Positions 14,283-22,823 of a DNA stretch of 64,000 nt are shown one piece after another. A program made the position numbers and the translations under genes. The notes beneath the pieces are model-generated. The model was not told the origin of the DNA. It saw only the letters and a list, made by a program, of their open reading frames with translations, and did no database searches. How positions within the stretch are numbered: the first letter of the stretch is position 1; every line of letters begins with the position of its first letter. Origin of the DNA: Ruania suaedae (GTDB lineage: Bacteria > Actinomycetota > Actinomycetes > Actinomycetales > Beutenbergiaceae); contig NZ_CP088018.1 of the NCBI RefSeq assembly GCF_021049265.1, positions 2,790,001-2,854,000 on the forward strand, written 5' to 3'.

Positions 14283-15188
14283 TCACGTCGGCGGCGACGC
14301 CGGCAGGGACCGGACTGCACGCGCCGTCCGGGCACGCGTCGCCAGCTGGGTCGGCGGAGGGTAGCCGACCTCCTCGAGCACGAGTCCGCGCGCTGGAGCC
14401 ACCCCTGCCGCCGGGTTCCGCTGCCCCGAACGCAGCACCTGCGCCGGCCAGTCCACAGGGCGGCGGCCCTCGCCCACCGCCAGGCCGGCTCCGACCAGGG
14501 CACGCACCATCGAGTGGCAGAACGCGTCGGCGCGTACGTGCGCGACCACGAGCCCGTCATCATCACGGACCCACCGCAGCTCGGTCAGCGTCCGGATGGT
14601 CGTGGCACCGGGGCGCGGCTTGCAGTAGGCCGCGAAGTCGTGCTCACCGAGCAGCAACTGGGCGGCGAGGTCCATCGCGGCGACGTCGAGCGGGCGCCGG
14701 TGCCAGGTCACCCACGTCCGCGTCAACGGGTCACGCGCCTCCCCGGAGTCGGCGATGCGGTAGGTGTAACGACGCCAGGTCGCGGAGAAGCGGGCATCGA
14801 AGCCGAGGGGCGCCTCCGCGGCCGCGCTCACGTGCACGTCCTCCGGCAGCACCGCGCCCAGGCGTCGTGTCAGCGCCTGTGCCGGCGTGCGCTCGCTACG
14901 TCCGGGCGCCGCGAGCCAGGCGTCGAGGGGCACATCCACATGGGCGACCTGGCCGCGGGCGTGCACGCCCGCGTCGGTGCGGCCCGCCACCGTCACGCGG
15001 ACCCGGTCCAGCCGCAGGACGCGAGCCAGGCCGGCGCTCAGCTCACCCTCGACGGTGCGCCGTCCGGGCTGGGCCGCCCACCCGGAGAACCCCGTGCCGT
15101 CGTAGGCGAGGTCGAGCCGCACCCGGACCAGGCCCGGGGGTACCGCATCACGGTCGGCAGGCGCGGCAGGATCGGTGGGCACGGGCAC
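14283..15188 (-). CDS. truA: tRNA pseudouridine synthase A
   Basis: TruA makes pseudouridine at positions 38-40 of tRNA anticodon stems. The 301-residue product has the [10 protein letters not shown] opening, the catalytic [18 protein letters not shown] motif with its Asp, and the [15 protein letters not shown] segment near the C-terminus. The first start is GTG at 15188, and a later in-frame GTG may be used. It normally follows rplQ directly. Here it is 36 kb away and divergent from a ROK kinase gene only 34 nt away, so its promoter must be in that gap or overlap the kinase gene. Confidence 0.95.
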   Translation of the reverse strand: MPVPTDPAAPADRDAVPPGLVRVRLDLAYDGTGFSGWAAQPGRRTVEGELSAGLARVLRLDRVRVTVAGRTDAGVHARGQVAHVDVPLDAWLAAPGRSERTPAQALTRRLGAVLPEDVHVSAAAEAPLGFDARFSATWRRYTYRIADSGEARDPLTRTWVTWHRRPLDVAAMDLAAQLLLGEHDFAAYCKPRPGATTIRTLTELRWVRDDDGLVVAHVRADAFCHSMVRALVGAGLAVGEGRRPVDWPAQVLRSGQRNPAAGVAPARGLVLEEVGYPPPTQLATRARTARAVRSLPASPPT

Positions 15189-15210
15189 CCCGACAGTTCA
15201 CCACACCGCG

Positions 15211-15216
15211 TACAGT
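15211..15216 (+). promoter_or_regulatory. -10 element for the ROK kinase, probably leaderless
   Basis: TACAGT ends 6 nt before the GTG start at 15223, so transcription would begin at or next to the start codon. No convincing -35 is seen. The same spacing recurs at 19219, 36679 and 51348. Confidence 0.4.
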
Positions 15217-15222
15217 CGAGGC

Positions 15223-15981
15223 GTGCACGAGTCTCCCGCCACCCTCGCCGTCGACTGCGGCGGTGGTGGCATCAAGGCCTCGGTCCTGGACGCCGCGGGC
15301 ACCATGCACGCCCAGCCCGTCCGGACCGCGACGCCCTACCCGCTCCCGCCGCAGCGGCTGCTGCAGGTGATCGCGGACCTCGCCGATCAGCTGCCCCCGG
15401 CGGGCCGCGTGACCGTCGGGATGCCCGGGATGATCCGGCACGGGGTGGTGATCGCGACCCCGCACTACGTCACGCGGGCGGGCCCGCGCACACGCCAACT
15501 GCCGGAACTGGTCCAGGCGTGGGCGGGCTTCGACATGCGGGCCGCCGTCTCCGACCGCCTCGGGCTACCCGCCATCGTGCTCAACGACGCCGAGGTCCAC
15601 GGCGCGGGCGTCATCGCCGGTGCGGGCCTGGAGCTGATGCTCACCTTCGGCACCGGCCTGGGCAACGCCCTCTTCGACGGCGGCACCCTCGCCCCGCACC
15701 AGGAACTCTCCCAGGGTCCGGTGCGCTGGGGCCTGAGCTACGACGAATACGTCGGTGAGCACGAGCGCCTCCGGCTCGGCGATGCCATGTGGTCACGACG
15801 CATCCGCCGGGTGGTGGAGGTGCTGCGCCCGGTCTACCTCTGGGACCGGCTCTACATCGGGGGCGGCAACTCGCGTCGTCTCGCGCCCGCGGTGCTGGAC
15901 CGGCTCGACGACGACGTCGTGGTCGTGCCCAACAGTGCCGGCATCATCGGCGGCGTGCGGGTCTGGTCCCTGCGGACCTGA
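15223..15981 (+). CDS. ROK-family sugar kinase (polyphosphate-glucokinase-like)
   Basis: A 252-residue actin-fold sugar kinase. The phosphate-1 motif DCGGGGIKASV (family DxGGTxxK) is at the N-terminus. LNDAEVHGAG carries the likely catalytic Asp, and TFGTGLGNALFDGG is the phosphate-2 loop. The ROK zinc motif CxCGxxGC is absent, and the short length suits polyphosphate glucokinase (PpgK) relatives. The GTG start agrees with an upstream -10. It is the first gene after the truA boundary of the accessory block and is followed by a hairpin. The substrate is probably glucose, by family only. Confidence 0.78.
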   Translation: MHESPATLAVDCGGGGIKASVLDAAGTMHAQPVRTATPYPLPPQRLLQVIADLADQLPPAGRVTVGMPGMIRHGVVIATPHYVTRAGPRTRQLPELVQAWAGFDMRAAVSDRLGLPAIVLNDAEVHGAGVIAGAGLELMLTFGTGLGNALFDGGTLAPHQELSQGPVRWGLSYDEYVGEHERLRLGDAMWSRRIRRVVEVLRPVYLWDRLYIGGGNSRRLAPAVLDRLDDDVVVVPNSAGIIGGVRVWSLRT

Positions 15982-16002
15982 GGGCCCCACCCGGGTCCGG
16001 CA

Positions 16003-16043
16003 AAACCGGTGGCCCGCTCCCCGTACAGCGGGGGCCCCGGTTT
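16003..16043 (+). terminator. Imperfect hairpin after the ROK kinase
   Basis: AAACCGG and GCT on the left pair with AGC and CCGGTTT on the right around a GC-rich imperfect centre, 22 nt past the kinase stop. The final GGTTTGG gives a short T run. It probably ends the kinase transcript before the ABC gene. Confidence 0.5.
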
Positions 16044-16082
16044 GGTTCAATGAGATCCGGCACGCGGGCGAGGAGACGCTGG

Positions 16083-17954
16083 ATGGCGGCTGGCGCGGAC
16101 GAGGAGGCAGATCCGATCCTGCTGCGCGCGCAGGCCCGGGCCCAGCGCAAGTCGCTCGGTCGACTGTCGGTGCTGCTGCGCCGGAGTGTGCGGCTGGTCT
16201 GGGCCTCCAGCCCCCGCCTGTTCCTCGGGCTGCTGGTGCTCCAGGTGGCCGCTGCGGTGGCGCTGGCCGGCCAGGTGCTGGTGGTGCAGGCGGTGCTCAC
16301 CGCCGTCCTCGCCCTGGAGCAGGAGTCGGGTCTCACGCCCGCCCTGTGGATCCCCGTGGCCGGCCTGGCCGGTCTCACGGCCGCAACGGCCATCATCGGT
16401 GCCGTGCAGGGCCACATGCAGCGGATGCTGGGGGAACTGGTCGCGCGGGCGATGTGGGACCAGGTGCTCGGCGTCGCCACCGGGGTGGATCTGGCGAGCT
16501 TCGAGTCGCCGGGCTTCTTCAACCGGCTGCAGCGGGTGCAGTCGAACGCCCTCTCCCGTCCCTATCAGGTCACCCAGGGGCTGATCGCCATGGGAGGCGC
16601 TCTCGCCGCCAGCGTCGGCGTCGGTGCGGCGCTCGCGACGATCAGCCCGCTGCTCCTGCCCTTGCTGGTGATCGGCGGCCTGCCCGTGCTGCTGGCCAGC
16701 CGGCGCGAGAGCAGGCTGGAGTTCGACTTCTCGGTGCGGCAGACACCGTCGTTGCGGATGCGTCAGTACCTCACGCTGCTGCAGACCGGCCGGGACGAGG
16801 CCAAGGAGGTGCGGGCGTTCGGGCTCACGAACTGGCTGCACACGCGTTTCGCGGCGGTCTACGACGGGTACCTCGAGCACCTCGGCCAGCACCTGCGCCG
16901 CCGCGCGAGGCTGTCGATCCTGGGCAACCTGGCCAGTGCGGTGGTGCTGGTGCTCACGCTCGGCGTCCTCGTCTGGATGATCGTCCGGGGGCAGGTCGAC
17001 GTCGCCGGCGCCGGCGCCGCGATCGTCGCGATCCGCGTGCTGGCCACTCAGGTGCAGACGCTGTTCGCGGGTGTCCAGCGCATCTTCGAGTCCGGTCTCT
17101 TCCTCGACGACCTGCAGGGGTTCCTGCAGCTCGCCCGGCCTGCGAGCGAGGCGGCACCCCGGCCCCCGGCTCCCGCGGCTTTCGCCGTCGTCCAGGCCGA
17201 CCGCGTGAGGTTCACCTACCCGGGCTCGCAGGAGCCGGCGGTACGCGAGGCCTCGGTGGAGCTGCGCGCCGGTGAGGTGGTGGCCATCGTCGGCGAGAAC
17301 GGCTCCGGCAAGACGACGCTGGCGAAGCTCGTCGCCGGACTGTACGAACCGGACGACGGCGCGATCCGGTGGGACGGGACCGACATCCGCACCTGGTCGC
17401 CGGCCAGCGTGCACAGCAGGATCGCGGTGATCTTCCAGGATTTCGTCCGCTACGCCCTCAGTGCCGAGGACAACGTCGCGGCCGGCGACGTGTCCGGTCC
17501 TGCGCACGAGGGGAAGGTGCGCGCGGCTGCAGGAGCCGCCGGTGCGGCCGAGGCGATCGAAGCGTTGCCGCAGGGTTATCGGACGCCGTTGTCGCGACTG
17601 TTCGCCGGGGGCCATGACCTCTCCGGCGGCCAGTGGCAACGGGTCGCCATCGCCCGCGGGTACTACCGGGACGCACCGCTGGTGATCCTCGACGAACCCT
17701 CCGCCGCTCTCGACCCCCGCGCCGAGGCCCAGCTCTTCGCCAACCTGCGCAGCACGCTCGAGGGCCGGACCGCGATGTTCATCTCCCACCGGTTCTCCAC
17801 CGTGCGCACCGCCGACCGGATCTACGTGATGGCGGCGGGATCAGTGGTCGAGCACGGCACGCACGAGGAGCTGATGAGGGCCGAGGGTCACTACGCCGAG
17901 CTGTTCCGGATCCAGGCAGCCGCCTACCTCCCCACCGAGCCCCCGGGCGGATGA
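16083..17954 (+). CDS. ABC transporter, fused permease and ATPase (exporter type)
   Basis: A 623-residue half-transporter. An N-terminal membrane domain with several hydrophobic helices (about residues 35-330) is followed by a nucleotide-binding domain with Walker A GENGSGKTT, signature LSGGQWQRVAIAR, Walker B LVILDEPSAALDP and the H-loop SHRFS. I prefer the ATG at 16083 because GAGGAG lies about 8 nt upstream; an in-frame ATG at 16050 is possible. It most likely acts as a homodimer. The substrate is unknown, and it sits alone between a sugar kinase and a lipoprotein dehydrogenase. It converges with the latter with a 16-nt gap. Confidence 0.88.
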   Translation: MAAGADEEADPILLRAQARAQRKSLGRLSVLLRRSVRLVWASSPRLFLGLLVLQVAAAVALAGQVLVVQAVLTAVLALEQESGLTPALWIPVAGLAGLTAATAIIGAVQGHMQRMLGELVARAMWDQVLGVATGVDLASFESPGFFNRLQRVQSNALSRPYQVTQGLIAMGGALAASVGVGAALATISPLLLPLLVIGGLPVLLASRRESRLEFDFSVRQTPSLRMRQYLTLLQTGRDEAKEVRAFGLTNWLHTRFAAVYDGYLEHLGQHLRRRARLSILGNLASAVVLVLTLGVLVWMIVRGQVDVAGAGAAIVAIRVLATQVQTLFAGVQRIFESGLFLDDLQGFLQLARPASEAAPRPPAPAAFAVVQADRVRFTYPGSQEPAVREASVELRAGEVVAIVGENGSGKTTLAKLVAGLYEPDDGAIRWDGTDIRTWSPASVHSRIAVIFQDFVRYALSAEDNVAAGDVSGPAHEGKVRAAAGAAGAAEAIEALPQGYRTPLSRLFAGGHDLSGGQWQRVAIARGYYRDAPLVILDEPSAALDPRAEAQLFANLRSTLEGRTAMFISHRFSTVRTADRIYVMAAGSVVEHGTHEELMRAEGHYAELFRIQAAAYLPTEPPGG

Positions 17955-17970
17955 CCCAGGCCCTACGGCC

Positions 17971-19098
17971 TCAGGAGAGCTCGAGCCGGAGGATCCGGTC
18001 GTCGTCCGGACCGGCCTCTCCCCGGCCGTCGGTGTTCGAGGTGAGAACCCAGAGCCCGCCGTCGGGGGCGGTGACCACCGTGCGGAGCCGCCCGACATCC
18101 AGGAAGGCCTGTGGCTCGCCCGTCTCCCCGTCCGGCCCGAGCGGGACGTGCCAGAGCCGTTGGCCCCGCAGGCCGGCGAGCCAGACGCCGGTGTCGGTCA
18201 CCGCGATCCCCGACGGCGACGCCTCCTCGGTCGGCCAGGTCACCACGGGATCGATGTACCCGGCCTCGTCCGCCCAGCCCTCGATGTGCGGCCATCCGTA
18301 GTTGCCCCCCGGCTCGATGAGATTCAGCTCGTCGAACTCACTGGTGCCGAACTCGGAGGCGTACATGCGGCCGTCGCTGGTCCAGCCGAGGCCCTGCACA
18401 TTGCGATGACCGTAGCTCCAGACCTCATTCCCGAACGGGTTGCCCGGCGCCGGCTCTCCCGTCGTCGTCACCCGCAGGATCTTCCCGGCCAGGCTGTCGG
18501 TGTCCTGCGGGAGGTCGACCTGCCGGGCATCGCCCGTGGTCACGTACAGGTACCCGTCAGGCCCGAAGGCCAGCCGTCCACCGTTGTGATTGGGATCGGA
18601 CGGGATGCCGTCCAGGATCACCTGGGGGTCGGTCAGCGCGTCCCCGTCCAGGTCGAATCGGACCACGCGGTTGTCCGAGGCGGTGGTGAAGTACAGGTAC
18701 ACGCCATCGTCGGGGCCGAGGGCGAGGCCCAGCAGGCCGTCCTCGTTCTCGTGCTGGACCTCCGGGACGCTTCCGTCCGGGCCGCCGGCGTCGAGGCGCG
18801 TGGCACCGTCGTCGTCGATACGGACCACGTGTGCGCTGTCGCGCAGGGTCACGAGCGCGGCGCCGTCGGGCAGGAACGCGAGGTCCCAGGGTGCCTCCAG
18901 CCCGGTCGCGATGGTCTCCGCCACGGTGACCTCCATGGTCCCGGAACCACTCTCTGCCGGTGTACCCCCGGTCGCCGTCGGCGCCGGACCGCCCCGGGGC
19001 TGCTCGTCCGCGGACGGATCGGTGCATCCCGCGACCGCCACCGCAACCGCCACCAGGACTGTGAAGACGTGGGGCGCGCGCGCCGTGCATACCGTCAT
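17971..19098 (-). CDS. Lipoprotein PQQ-dependent sugar dehydrogenase (glucose/sorbosone type)
   Basis: A 375-residue exported lipoprotein with a six-bladed beta-propeller of the glucose/sorbosone dehydrogenase family (related to soluble aldose dehydrogenase Asd/YliI). The signal ends in VAVAVAGC, giving a lipidated Cys. Family motifs are GLEAPWDLAFLPDG, ENEDGLLGLALGPD, NHNGGRLAFGPDGYLYVTTG and YGHRNVQGLGW, the last two around the catalytic and PQQ or Ca sites. I chose ATG at 19098, with GGGAG upstream, because the lipoprotein signal begins there. It should oxidise sugars outside the membrane, but PQQ synthesis genes are not in the window. Confidence 0.88.
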   Translation of the reverse strand: MTVCTARAPHVFTVLVAVAVAVAGCTDPSADEQPRGGPAPTATGGTPAESGSGTMEVTVAETIATGLEAPWDLAFLPDGAALVTLRDSAHVVRIDDDGATRLDAGGPDGSVPEVQHENEDGLLGLALGPDDGVYLYFTTASDNRVVRFDLDGDALTDPQVILDGIPSDPNHNGGRLAFGPDGYLYVTTGDARQVDLPQDTDSLAGKILRVTTTGEPAPGNPFGNEVWSYGHRNVQGLGWTSDGRMYASEFGTSEFDELNLIEPGGNYGWPHIEGWADEAGYIDPVVTWPTEEASPSGIAVTDTGVWLAGLRGQRLWHVPLGPDGETGEPQAFLDVGRLRTVVTAPDGGLWVLTSNTDGRGEAGPDDDRILRLELS

Positions 19099-19218
19099 GG
19101 GAGTCTCCCGCCTGTGCCGGCCGATGGGCTCGGTGCACCTCGACATCGTCCCACCATGTCGCCGTCACCGGCAGGGATATCGGCACCGCATCCGAGCCCG
19201 CGGCTCCGGGCCCGACAG

Positions 19219-19224
19219 TATGCT
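19219..19224 (+). promoter_or_regulatory. -10 element for asnB, probably leaderless
   Basis: TATGCT ends 6 nt before the ATG at 19231. No ribosome site precedes the ATG, so a leaderless message is likely. The -35 is not clear. Confidence 0.4.
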
Positions 19225-19230
19225 CGGCTC

Positions 19231-21090
19231 ATGTGTGGGGTAGCCGGGATCCGGCACTTCTCCGCGGAGCCGGTCCCACCCGCCCGGCTGCTGATGATGG
19301 CCGACGCGCTCCGGCACCGCGGGCCCGATGACGCCGGTGTCTGGCACGAGGGGCCGGTCGGGTTCGCCCATCGGCGGCTGTCGGTGATCGATCTCGCCGG
19401 TTCACCCCAGCCGATGCACAGTGCGGACGGTCGGTGGACGATCGTCTTCAACGGCGAGATCTTCAACTACCGCGCGCTGCGACGTGGGCTGCGCTACCCC
19501 TTCCGGACCGAGGGCGATACCGAGACGATCGTCGCCGGGATCGCCGAGGAGGGACTCCCCTTCGTCGACCGGCTGGTGGGACAGTTCGCCTTCGCGCTCC
19601 ATGACCACCGCGGCGGGGTCGTGCACCTCGTGCGGGACCGGCTCGGAGTGCTCCCTCTCTACTACCACCTGGATCGGGAGCGCCTCGTCTTCGGCTCGGA
19701 GATCAAGGCCGTGATCGCTGGGCTGCCCGAGTCCCCGGCAGTCGATGCCGCCGGCCTGGACGCCTATCTCACCGCGCTGTCCGTGCCGGCGCCGCACACC
19801 CTCTTCACCGGCGTCTCCAAGCTCCCCGCCGGGCACCGCGCCGAGATCGACGCCACCGGTGAGATGCACCTGGTGCGCTACTGGTCGGTGCCCGAGCCGG
19901 ACGCCATCGACCTCTGGAGCCCTGACGCGGTGGTCGAGGCCGTCGCCGAGGCCGTGACCGAGGCGGTCCGCGCCAGCCTGGTCGCCGACGTGCCGGTCGG
20001 CGCCTACCTCAGCGGTGGAGTCGACTCGAGCCTGATCGCCGCGACCGCCGCAGCGTTGGACCCGGGCCGGGAGCTGCACACGTTCGCCGCCGGGTTCTCC
20101 GGCACCGACGACGACGAGCTGCCCTGGGCGCGACGTGTCAGCGAGCTCCTCGGAACCCGCCACCACGAGGTCCTCGTCGACGCCGAGGACTTCGAGCAAC
20201 TGTGGCCGAGACTGACCTGGCACCGCGACGCCCCGGTCTCCCAGCCGGCCGACATCGCCGTCTTCCGGCTCGCCCAGGCCGCACGCGAGGAGGTGACGGT
20301 GGTGCTCTCCGGCGAAGGCGGCGACGAGTTGTTCGCCGGATACCCCAAGCATCGCGCTGCGCGCGCCGCCGCGATGCTCGCCACGGCTCCCGCCGGTCTG
20401 CGCGCCGGTCTCGGCAGCCTGGTCGAGGGGCACCTGCCCCGGCGAGCCGCCCGGCACCGTACGGCGGTGCGTGTCCTCTCCGAGCCGACGGCGACCCAGC
20501 AGCGCCGCGCATGGTTCGCCCCGTTCACCACGACGGAACGCCGGCGGCTGCTCCAGGGCCTGCCGCAACGCGCGCCCCGAGACGCCGGCGCCGGCGGCAC
20601 CGACCCGCTGCGCGCGATGCTGCTCGACGACCTGGACTCGTGGCTGCCCGACAACCTGCTCGAGCGCGGGGACAGGATGTCGATGGCCGCCTCGCTCGAG
20701 CTGAGGCCGCCGCTGCTGGATCATCGGCTGGTCGAACTGGCGTTCCGGCTGCCATCGCAGTACAAGGTGCGCCGGGGGACGACCAAGTGGGCGCTGAAGG
20801 AGGTGGCCCGCAGGGCCCTGCCCGATTCGGTCGTCGACCGCAGGAAGGTGGGGTTCCGTGTCCCCCTCGATGCGTGGTTCCGGAAGGATCTTCGTGACAG
20901 CGTGCGGGCCCGCCTCACCGACTCCGGTTCCTTCGTCGCCGAGACCTTCGACCGCGCAGCCGTGCGCGCACTCCTCGAGCGCCACGAGAGCGGACGGTTC
21001 AACGAGGAGGCACGCATCTTCGCGCTGCTCTCCCTGGAGGTCTGGCACGAGACGTTCTTCAGGCAACCCGCCGGTGACCGGATCCGCTAG
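19231..21090 (+). CDS. asnB: Asparagine synthase (glutamine-hydrolysing), polysaccharide-locus copy
   Basis: A 619-residue class II amidotransferase. The N-terminal glutaminase domain begins MCGVAGIRHF with nucleophile Cys2 and includes RHRGPDDAG and FNGEIFNYR. The C-terminal ATP-pyrophosphatase domain has LSGGVDSSLIAA and SGEGGDELFAGY. All key residues are present, so the enzyme should be active. Housekeeping asparagine synthesis is possible, but such genes also sit in surface-glycan loci, where they amidate sugar acids or other carboxylates. Its neighbours on the opposite strand are glycosyltransferases, converging with a 3-nt gap. It is one of three AsnB-type proteins in the window. Confidence 0.9.
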   Translation: MCGVAGIRHFSAEPVPPARLLMMADALRHRGPDDAGVWHEGPVGFAHRRLSVIDLAGSPQPMHSADGRWTIVFNGEIFNYRALRRGLRYPFRTEGDTETIVAGIAEEGLPFVDRLVGQFAFALHDHRGGVVHLVRDRLGVLPLYYHLDRERLVFGSEIKAVIAGLPESPAVDAAGLDAYLTALSVPAPHTLFTGVSKLPAGHRAEIDATGEMHLVRYWSVPEPDAIDLWSPDAVVEAVAEAVTEAVRASLVADVPVGAYLSGGVDSSLIAATAAALDPGRELHTFAAGFSGTDDDELPWARRVSELLGTRHHEVLVDAEDFEQLWPRLTWHRDAPVSQPADIAVFRLAQAAREEVTVVLSGEGGDELFAGYPKHRAARAAAMLATAPAGLRAGLGSLVEGHLPRRAARHRTAVRVLSEPTATQQRRAWFAPFTTTERRRLLQGLPQRAPRDAGAGGTDPLRAMLLDDLDSWLPDNLLERGDRMSMAASLELRPPLLDHRLVELAFRLPSQYKVRRGTTKWALKEVARRALPDSVVDRRKVGFRVPLDAWFRKDLRDSVRARLTDSGSFVAETFDRAAVRALLERHESGRFNEEARIFALLSLEVWHETFFRQPAGDRIR

Positions 21091-21093
21091 GTC

Positions 21094-21933
21094 TCAGACG
21101 CTGCGGGAGCTGACGTCGCGCTCCCATCGCGGCGCCGTCCCGATCCGTGCGCGCACCCGGGCGAGGCAGATCAACGTGAGGTAGACACCGACGTCCACCA
21201 GGCGCGCCGGGTGACGGCGCACCAGGTCGAGCATGTCGTGGAGCTGGGCCCGCTGGCCGGCCGAGATCGGTCCGGCACCGTGCGCGGGTGCGTCGGTGTG
21301 CTGCGAGCGGTAGCTCCGACGCAGGATGCGCGTCAGGTCGGCCACTGTGCGGGGCCCGTGCACGATCACCGGATCGGTGGCGACGATCACCACCTCCCGC
21401 TCGGTGAACAGGCCGTCGACGAAGAGGTCGTCCGAGACGATCTCCGGGAACTCCCCGAAGCGGGCCCTGCCCTCGCGGGAGAGGCCGTAGCACCCCGCCC
21501 CCCACAGCGCGCCCGCGATCGAGGGCAGTCGCTCCCGGACGGCGTACCACCGCCGCACGGACCACCGCGAGCGCGCGACGTCGAAGCGATGCGGTGGGCG
21601 CCCGGCGATCGCCCCCGCGGACAGTGCGCGCATGGTCGCCACGGCGGCCCGCCCCGTCAGTTCGACGTCGGCGTCGAGGTAGAGACGCGGCCCGGGTAGA
21701 GCGAGACGATCCCCCGCTCGCAGGGCGGCGGTCTTCGACGGCTTCGCCAGTTCGTGGACCCGGACTCCGAAAGCACGCGCGACGTCGGCCGTGGCGTCCG
21801 TGCACCCGTTGCACACGACGACCACGTCGAGCAGCCCGTTCCGGACCACCTCGTCGAGGTGCTGCAGCGTGCGGGCAAGGACGGCTTCCTCCTGGTGCGC
21901 CGCGATCACCACGGTGCCGAGCGGGGCACTCAT
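21094..21933 (-). CDS. Family 2 glycosyltransferase
   Basis: A 279-residue GT-A glycosyltransferase. It opens GTVVIAAHQEEAVLARTLQ, then VVVVCNGCTDATADVA, and the DxD-like YLDADVELTG motif binds the nucleotide-sugar metal. A further SDDLFVDGLF segment is family-like. I set the start at ATG 21933, which overlaps the stop of the preceding gene (ATGA), so the genes are coupled. It is the last gene of a minus-strand polysaccharide operon (25070 to 21094). The sugar specificity cannot be told. Confidence 0.88.
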   Translation of the reverse strand: MSAPLGTVVIAAHQEEAVLARTLQHLDEVVRNGLLDVVVVCNGCTDATADVARAFGVRVHELAKPSKTAALRAGDRLALPGPRLYLDADVELTGRAAVATMRALSAGAIAGRPPHRFDVARSRWSVRRWYAVRERLPSIAGALWGAGCYGLSREGRARFGEFPEIVSDDLFVDGLFTEREVVIVATDPVIVHGPRTVADLTRILRRSYRSQHTDAPAHGAGPISAGQRAQLHDMLDLVRRHPARLVDVGVYLTLICLARVRARIGTAPRWERDVSSRSV

Positions 21934-22823
21934 CGCGGGCCGCCGGGCAGGGCCGCGCGTGCGGCGGGTGAGAGCAACGCCCGCAGGGCCGCCCGGTTCC
22001 GGGGCCGGTGGCAGCGGAGCACGTTGGACAGCACCGCGACGGCGGTGAATGCGGCGGCGGCGGCCCGGCCGTGCCACTTGCCGAAGTAGCGGGTGCGGTT
22101 CACCTCCTGCAGGGCGTGCAGGGCATCAGAGGTCCCAGATCCACCGCCGCGGTGACTGACGACCGCCTCCGGCAGGAACCGGATACTCGCTCCCGCCGTA
22201 CGCAGCCGCCGGCAGTAGTCCGTCTCCTCGGAATAGAGGAAGAACCGGTCGGCGTCCCACGGCCCCACCCTCGCCACGACGGCGGTGGGCACGAGCATCA
22301 CCGCCCCCGTGGCCCAGTCGACGGTGCCCGGTCGCTCGTAGGCGGCCCGGGTGCGCACCATCTCGCTGAGTGCCCGGGGGCGGGACGGCCACCGGTCACC
22401 GAGGAGAGCCTCACCCAGCGAGCCGAGGATGGTCGGCTCCCGGCGCAGGGAGTACTGAATCCGGCCGTCCTCGTCCTCGATGGCCGGGACCACCGCATCC
22501 CGCCCACCTGTGGCCATGGCCAAGGACTCGAGCGCACCGGGACCCAGCCGCAGATCCGGGTTGAGGAAGACGATCCACCTCGAGGCCGGTGCGGCCGCCA
22601 GGCCACGGTTGATGCCGCCGGCGTAGCCCAGGTTGGCTCCGGCCTCGATGAGCTCGGCCTCCGGACGGCCGGCGAGGATCGGTCGCAGGTCATCGTCGGG
22701 GTCGTTGTTGACGACGACGGCGCGCCACGAGAGGGTCCCGGCAGCAGCCGGCACCGTGGCCAGCAGAGCGTCGAGGTCCGAGGCGCTCCGGTAGGAGACG
22801 ATCACGAGCACGCAGTCGATCAC
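21930..22823 (-). CDS. Family 2 glycosyltransferase, rhamnosyltransferase-like
   Basis: A 297-residue GT2 enzyme of the WbbL/rhamnosyltransferase type. It has LVIVSYRSASDLDALL, the VVVNNDPDDDL segment, ANLGYAGGINRGL, and the FLNPDLRLGPGAL DxD-type site, then the FLYSEETDYCRRLRTAG motif. The chosen GTG start at 22823 overlaps the stop of the ligase gene (GTGA), so the 22 in-frame codons upstream are not needed. Rhamnose genes lie at 45637-48919, which supports dTDP-rhamnose as a donor, but that is inference. Confidence 0.87.
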   Translation of the reverse strand: MIDCVLVIVSYRSASDLDALLATVPAAAGTLSWRAVVVNNDPDDDLRPILAGRPEAELIEAGANLGYAGGINRGLAAAPASRWIVFLNPDLRLGPGALESLAMATGGRDAVVPAIEDEDGRIQYSLRREPTILGSLGEALLGDRWPSRPRALSEMVRTRAAYERPGTVDWATGAVMLVPTAVVARVGPWDADRFFLYSEETDYCRRLRTAGASIRFLPEAVVSHRGGGSGTSDALHALQEVNRTRYFGKWHGRAAAAAFTAVAVLSNVLRCHRPRNRAALRALLSPAARAALPGGPR